From NCBI GenBank assembly GCA_038502055.1, contig JAXRKN010000036.1, positions 186,001-250,000 of the forward strand: DNA of 64,000 bases, given 5' to 3'. A program made the translations under genes and the position numbers. This DNA is from Tanytarsus gracilentus. Taxonomy: Eukaryota > Arthropoda > Insecta > Diptera > Chironomidae. The notes under the pieces were generated by a model. The model was not told where the DNA came from. It saw only the letters and a list, made by a program, of their open reading frames with translations, and did no database searches. Position 1 is the stretch's first letter; the number at the start of each line of letters is the position of its first letter. Positions 59,350-64,000 of the stretch are shown here, in pieces.

Positions 59350-59806
59350 GTGATCTGTAATGAACTGACTGGAAATCACACATAATATATATATTTTCAT
59401 GTTGTGAACACACCTTAGCATCAATGTAATTTTTTGGATGTTGCGGGAAATCAAATAAAATGTGTTTAAAAATTAATTTACGATAACGTATATTTTTGAA
59501 ATTACTTAAAGTTAACGGTTGAATTTGAATTTTTAAAGCTTTGCACCCCTCATTAGGGCTCATTCGAAAAATCTGTCGCACTCAAAGTGGAGTAAATTTT
59601 TAGCGTGACGTTTTATTAAACTCACCCCAACTGCGAAAAATATTTCGAGAAAAAAAAATAAGACTTAAATTAAAATTTGTTAATTCTACGTTAAATTCAG
59701 CTAATTAAGTGTTAAAAAAGAAATAAGTGGTAGCTATCCACTCCTACAAAGCGTTTAATACAATAACTTGCTAAAAATCGTCGTAGTTTAAAAGTTAACG
59801 CGAAAA
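59350..59806. other. spacer between the two TMBIM genes
   Basis: 3' untranslated region of the first gene and promoter of Nmda1. No TATA box or other distinct signal seen. Confidence 0.55.
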
Positions 59807-61626
59807 ATGTCTGCGCCTTGTAAGTAAAATTCTTCTTTATTCTGAAATAATTTTATGAATCATCAAAACAAATAATTATTTGACACTTGTTTTGATTATT
59901 GATAAAGTTAATATCTGCTTAAATTATATAATTGTCGAAAACATAATAAGTTGCAAGCATTTTCAAGTTTAAAACCATAATCAGAAACATTAGTCATAAT
60001 CGCACGTAGCAACTGCTTATAATTTCACCATCAAGTGATATACTTTCATTTTAATCTTGCAATTTACGATTCAACTTAAAACATTTCCTTTTGATATTCC
60101 TAGAAATCAGCTCTGAACTTTCTAAGGTCACTCAAAAATGTCACATTTTTAATCTATATTTCAAAGCTAAACGCAATTAATATTCGAGTGACTCTTGATG
60201 AAATTTATTAACTGTTTAAAATATTTTGCTAAGCGACATTTTAAAAATGCTGATAAATGTCCGCACATTTTTATGTTCATTGATAAGAAATTTTTGAGTA
60301 ACTTTAACTTTTACACTTTCAGATCCCAACTACGATCAAAATACTCCCTACCCGCCTATGCCGGGAGCAGGAGGTGCAATGCCACCATACCCACCCACTC
60401 AGCAATGGGGTGCCGGTCCTCAGGGCGGATATAATGCTTCCGGATATCCTGCTCCTCCACCACCTGTTGGCTTCCAGATGCCGTCGGGACCTCCACAAGC
60501 CGGTTACTATCCACCGCCACCACAACAAGCGGGCTACGGCTATCCCGCACAACCGCAAGGATACGATCCAAATAAACCAATAAATCCTCCATACATGGAT
60601 CAAAGCGATCCTGGTTATGTTGGTGGAATCGGCTTCGACGATAAAAGTATTCGAGCAGGATTTATTAGACGTGTTTATTCCATTCTATCGGTAAGTTGAA
60701 ACTAAACGAGAGAAATTGATTACACAAAACTCTCATTTGGAGGAAGAAAATGAGAAATTTTTGACATCAAACACCTGGACTGGAAATAACAAAATAATTT
60801 TTCTTTTGCTCTCTCAAAATCATTATTTTATAGATTCAGCTTCTCGTTACATTGGGATTTATTGCATTATTCATATTCCATGGACCGACCAAATATTTCG
60901 TTCACCAAAATCCTCAGCTGCTAATGATTCCGATGATTGGAACAATTGTGCTTATGTGTGCGATGTAAGTTAAGCTCAATTCGAATTCGAACTGAATCAC
61001 ATAAAATTTAATAAATACATTTTAGGGCCTGCTTCGAGTCCGTTCGTCGTAACTCGCCCACTAACATCATTGTTTTGGGTGTTTTTACAGTCTTCGAGTC
61101 AATCTTGGTTGGATTCATCAGCAGCGCTTATGACACTAAAATTGTTTTTCAGGCTATTCTATTGACAGCAGCTATCGTCATTGGACTTACTCTGTTTGCA
61201 TTTCAGGTAGATTAACTTCGTTTTATTTTCTAGAACAAAAGAGGAAATATTTAATATCATTTCAGACGAAATATGATTTTACAATGTGTGGCGGCTTTCT
61301 ATGCATTTGCTTGGTAATTTTGACACTCGGATCTCTCATCGGAATGTTCTTCTTTAGAGGCGACTTGGGAAACTTCATTATTGCCTGCTTTGGTGCTGCA
61401 TTATTCTCAATGTACATCGTCTACGACACTCAACTTATGATGGGCGGCACTCACAAATATAGCATTTCGCCAGAAGAATACATCTTCGCTGCTGTAAGAA
61501 TTACTTAAAAAGTAACCCGTAGTTTCATTAATTAAATTTTAATTATTTCAGTTGAATCTCTACATGGATATCATTCAACTCTTCATTTACCTCTTGCGCA
61601 TCTTGCAATACTTGAATCGCGATTAA
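59807..61626 (+). CDS. Nmda1: Nmda1, Lifeguard-type TMBIM protein with proline-rich N-terminus
   Basis: Fly Nmda1 is the 'NMDA receptor-associated' member of the TMBIM/Lifeguard family, a multi-pass protein of intracellular membranes linked to calcium handling and synaptic growth. Six exons, 59807-59819, 60323-60690, 60834-60964, 61026-61206, 61266-61493 and 61552-61626, join in phase to 331 residues. Residues 1-85 are cytosolic and rich in Pro, Gly, Tyr and Gln (PYPPMPG, PPPPVGFQMP, YYPPPPQQAGYGYP). Then comes GFDDKSIRAGFIRRVYSILS, the family lead-in, followed by seven membrane helices with SVRRNSPTN, FSMYIVYDTQLMMGG and SPEEYIFAALNLYMDIIQLF. The chain ends LQYLNRD. Intron 1 is 503 nt, right after the 13 coding bases of exon 1. 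It is a tandem neighbour of the shorter paralogue. Confidence 0.95.
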
Positions 61627-62099
61627 ATTTGATTTATTTTGCTGCTATATTTTTTTTCATAAACTTCTTTAATAATCGGAACAGTAACTAAAAATTTTCG
61701 AGGATTTAATCTCATCCGTAACCAACTTTCGTGGGCCTTTTTCGAGACAAAAATGAATACTTTATTGATATTTATATGAATGTTTCATATTTATTATACA
61801 CATGTATGCAAAAATGTAATTCAAAATTTACCTCTCAAACGATGTATTGAAAGCTTAACCAGGCTTAATAGTAGTTTTTAATATGTTATTCCCATAAATG
61901 TTAAACTGTAAAATAAAGAATACATTTATTCAATAAAATGAGTGAGAGAAACATTAAAGATAAATTTATTAAATTCTTTTCAGTGCAGTGTATTAAAATT
62001 TGCATAACGTTTTTTTAAATTTCAAACCGAGGGACAGAAACTGCGCTTCCGCATTTTTATTTCAAAACAAACCAAAATAAATTGAAAAATTAATTTAAA
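61627..62099. other. 3' region of Nmda1 and mRpL38 promoter
   Basis: Contains AATAAA-type signals (for example near 61911) and a short upstream region for mRpL38. No other feature seen. Confidence 0.55.
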
Positions 62100-63552
62100 A
62101 TGAGTTTATCAATGGCGACATGGCTTAAAACATATTCGCCATTACTCTCTCAGGTGCGTCTCGGTCATCGATTGAGAGGAAAACCTCCCGGCGTTGCAAA
62201 ATCTCTCAAACAGCGACTTGGTAAGTTTTTTTTAAAAAATTACGAAAAAAATTAAAAATAATTCTTTTACAGAGCCGACAATCGAAGATCCCGAATTAGT
62301 TAAACGAATTAACATTGGATTTCCATACGTGAGACCAGCTCGCTCTGATGAACTTCATGGTCGTATTGACTGGATGAAAAAGCAAAGATTAGATCAGAAT
62401 CTTGAAAAACTAGCAAGGAGTAATCAATGTAAGTTTTATATCTGATGTTAAAAATAAATTCCATAAAAAATTCCCTCTATTTTAGTATTAATCGATTTGG
62501 ATGCAGTTAAAAGCGATTGGTTCAAAACATCAGGTCCTTTTCAAGCTAGAGACATTGCTGATCATTATGGCATTTTTAATGATCTCTTCGGAAAATTTGC
62601 ATTTTTTGTTCCAAGAGTAAATCTAAGTATCAAATATAAGCTGCAAAATGATGAATACTGTCCGGTCTATTTTGGCAATCGAATTTATGCGGAACAGACT
62701 TCAAATGCACCTGAAGTCTCATTCGATCACAAGTTCTCGATGTCGCATAGCCGCCCAGTTGAAGAGAATACATTATGGACATTGATCCTTACAAATCCTG
62801 ACGGAAACTTCACCGAAGAAAATAAGGAATATGTTCATTGGATGATGTAAGACCAATTCATGATATTTTTTTAACATAACTCAAATCTCCTCTTTTTTAT
62901 AGATCCAACATTCCAAATGGCGATGTATCTAAAGGCGAAACAATTGTTCCTTATCTTCAACCTCTACCTTTCAAAGGAACTGGATATCATCGACTCGTTT
63001 TTGTTCTCTACAAACAGAACAGTAAAGTTGATTTGTCAGACTTTAAAATAAACAACCCATATGAGCTCGATAAGAGGAGTTTTTACACATTTGATTTTTA
63101 CAAAAAATATCAAGACGTCATTACACCTGCTGGTTTAGGATTTTTCCAATCCAAATACGACGATTCAGTACGCGAAATTTTCCACACCAAATTAGGTATT
63201 AATGAAAAACAATTAAAATCAGCTTTTTTGTTGCTTATAATTTTCTTAATTCACAGATAAAAAGCAACCAATATTCGAGTATGATTTTCCCGAATACTTT
63301 ATGAAGAAGCAAGTTCACTTCCCTATTAGACAGCCATTCAATCTCTATTTGGATCGTTATCAAGATCCAAAAGAAGTCAACAAACGATATCTTCAAAAAA
63401 GATTGGGTCAGACTCATCCCTTCGATGGACCGGAGCCACCACTTCGCTTCCCAAGTGCCCACCTTGTTCCCAATAAAGTCCCAACCTGGCAGAGAACTGA
63501 AATCAAAAAAGAACGACTCAAAAAGGGCAGAATGATTGATACGTTCGAGTAG
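62100..63552 (+). CDS. mRpL38: mitochondrial ribosomal protein L38
   Basis: Component of the large subunit of the mitochondrial ribosome, built on a PEBP-like fold. Five exons, 62100-62220, 62273-62428, 62486-62846, 62903-63195 and 63257-63552, join in phase to 408 residues; human MRPL38 is about 380. The N-terminus is basic and hydroxylated (MSLSMATWLKTYSPLL..VRLGHRLRGKPPG), as in a mitochondrial targeting peptide. The motif VKRINIGFP..RP and the PEBP core are present: WTLILTNPDGNFTEENKEYV, HWMISNIPNG, VPYLQPLPFKGTGYHRLVFV, YKQN. The C-terminal FQSKYDDSV and basic tail (RTEIKKERLKKGRM) also fit the family. The first ATG (62100) was used; a second at 62112 would shorten the presequence by four residues. 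Intron sizes are 52-61 nt. Confidence 0.95.
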
Positions 63553-64000
63553 ATCGATATGTAAAATTTTAGAGAACTTAAAGAAATAAAATAAAAATTA
63601 ACATTGAGTTATTAATAAATCCCAAAGTCACTTTTATCATTTCATTCCTGCTCTATCGGCTCATCGTTCTTTTCATGATTAATTTCAAGGCATGAACAAA
63701 TTCATTAAAATGTTTTAATCTCAGTTTTGAGGTTTTTGATTTGCATTTGATCGAGAGATAATCTCAAAACTTTTTAATTTCATATATGATGAACAAACAT
63801 TCAGTGAATAATTTAATTAATAATCCATGTGTGTACTTGATATTATTATTTTTTGTACATATTTATTTAATTATAAATTTTTAAAGAAATTTTCACTGTT
63901 CCGTTAAACGCATTTTAAAACGCGATATTTCTTGAAACAGAAAAAAAAACTTTTTACTATCACGATCATTAAAATGATGAATCATAAATGTTTATTGGAA
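63553..64000. other. 3' region of mRpL38
   Basis: AAATAAAATAAAAATTAA shortly after the stop (63586-63601) is a good polyadenylation signal. The remainder is A+T-rich and holds no gene that I can see. Confidence 0.55.

Overview
The window is a piece of an insect nuclear genome, most likely a nematoceran fly (a midge- or mosquito-like dipteran). The evidence is an A+T-rich background, many introns of 50-60 bases with GT..AG ends, and proteins that read closely like fly turtle, Even-skipped, Ciboulot and Nmda1. The lineage below 'dipteran' is inference. Gene models were assembled by hand from splice sites, reading-frame phase and family similarity. Apart from one single-base frame error, every joined model stays open from ATG to stop.

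Layout. At the left edge (2161-2307, minus) is the signal-peptide exon of an unidentified secreted protein whose remainder lies outside the window. A 10.6 kb noncoding stretch follows. Then come tutl (turtle, 12934-19712, plus, 12 coding exons, neural Ig-superfamily adhesion receptor) and Dhfr (22455-23129, plus, dihydrofolate reductase). From 23130 to 42018 one gene, even-skipped (34499-36801, minus), sits alone in about 19 kb of noncoding DNA. This desert holds diverged copies of noncoding blocks on both sides of eve and inside its intron, a G+C-richer tandem-repeat island (about 26 kb), and a 1.55 kb hAT-like nonautonomous transposon (39400-40946).

The right third is gene dense: a 26-exon receptor guanylyl cyclase of the natriuretic-peptide-receptor type (42019-48759, minus); a LEPROT/Vps55-family endosomal membrane protein (49824-50544, minus), head-to-head with a HAUS3/dgt3-like augmin subunit (50796-52687, plus); ciboulot, with four beta-thymosin repeats (53213-54339, minus); two tandem TMBIM/Lifeguard membrane proteins (58372-59349 and 59807-61626, plus; the second is Nmda1); and mRpL38 (62100-63552, plus).

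These genes do not form one pathway. The layout is a regulatory desert around a developmental regulator next to compact housekeeping genes. The most striking structural feature is extreme exon miniaturisation: a predicted 1-nucleotide exon in the LEPROT homologue (50364), a 28-nt exon carrying the homeodomain recognition helix of eve, and 17- and 23-nt exons in the guanylyl cyclase. The cyclase also carries an apparent +1 frame error in a run of five T in its fifth exon.
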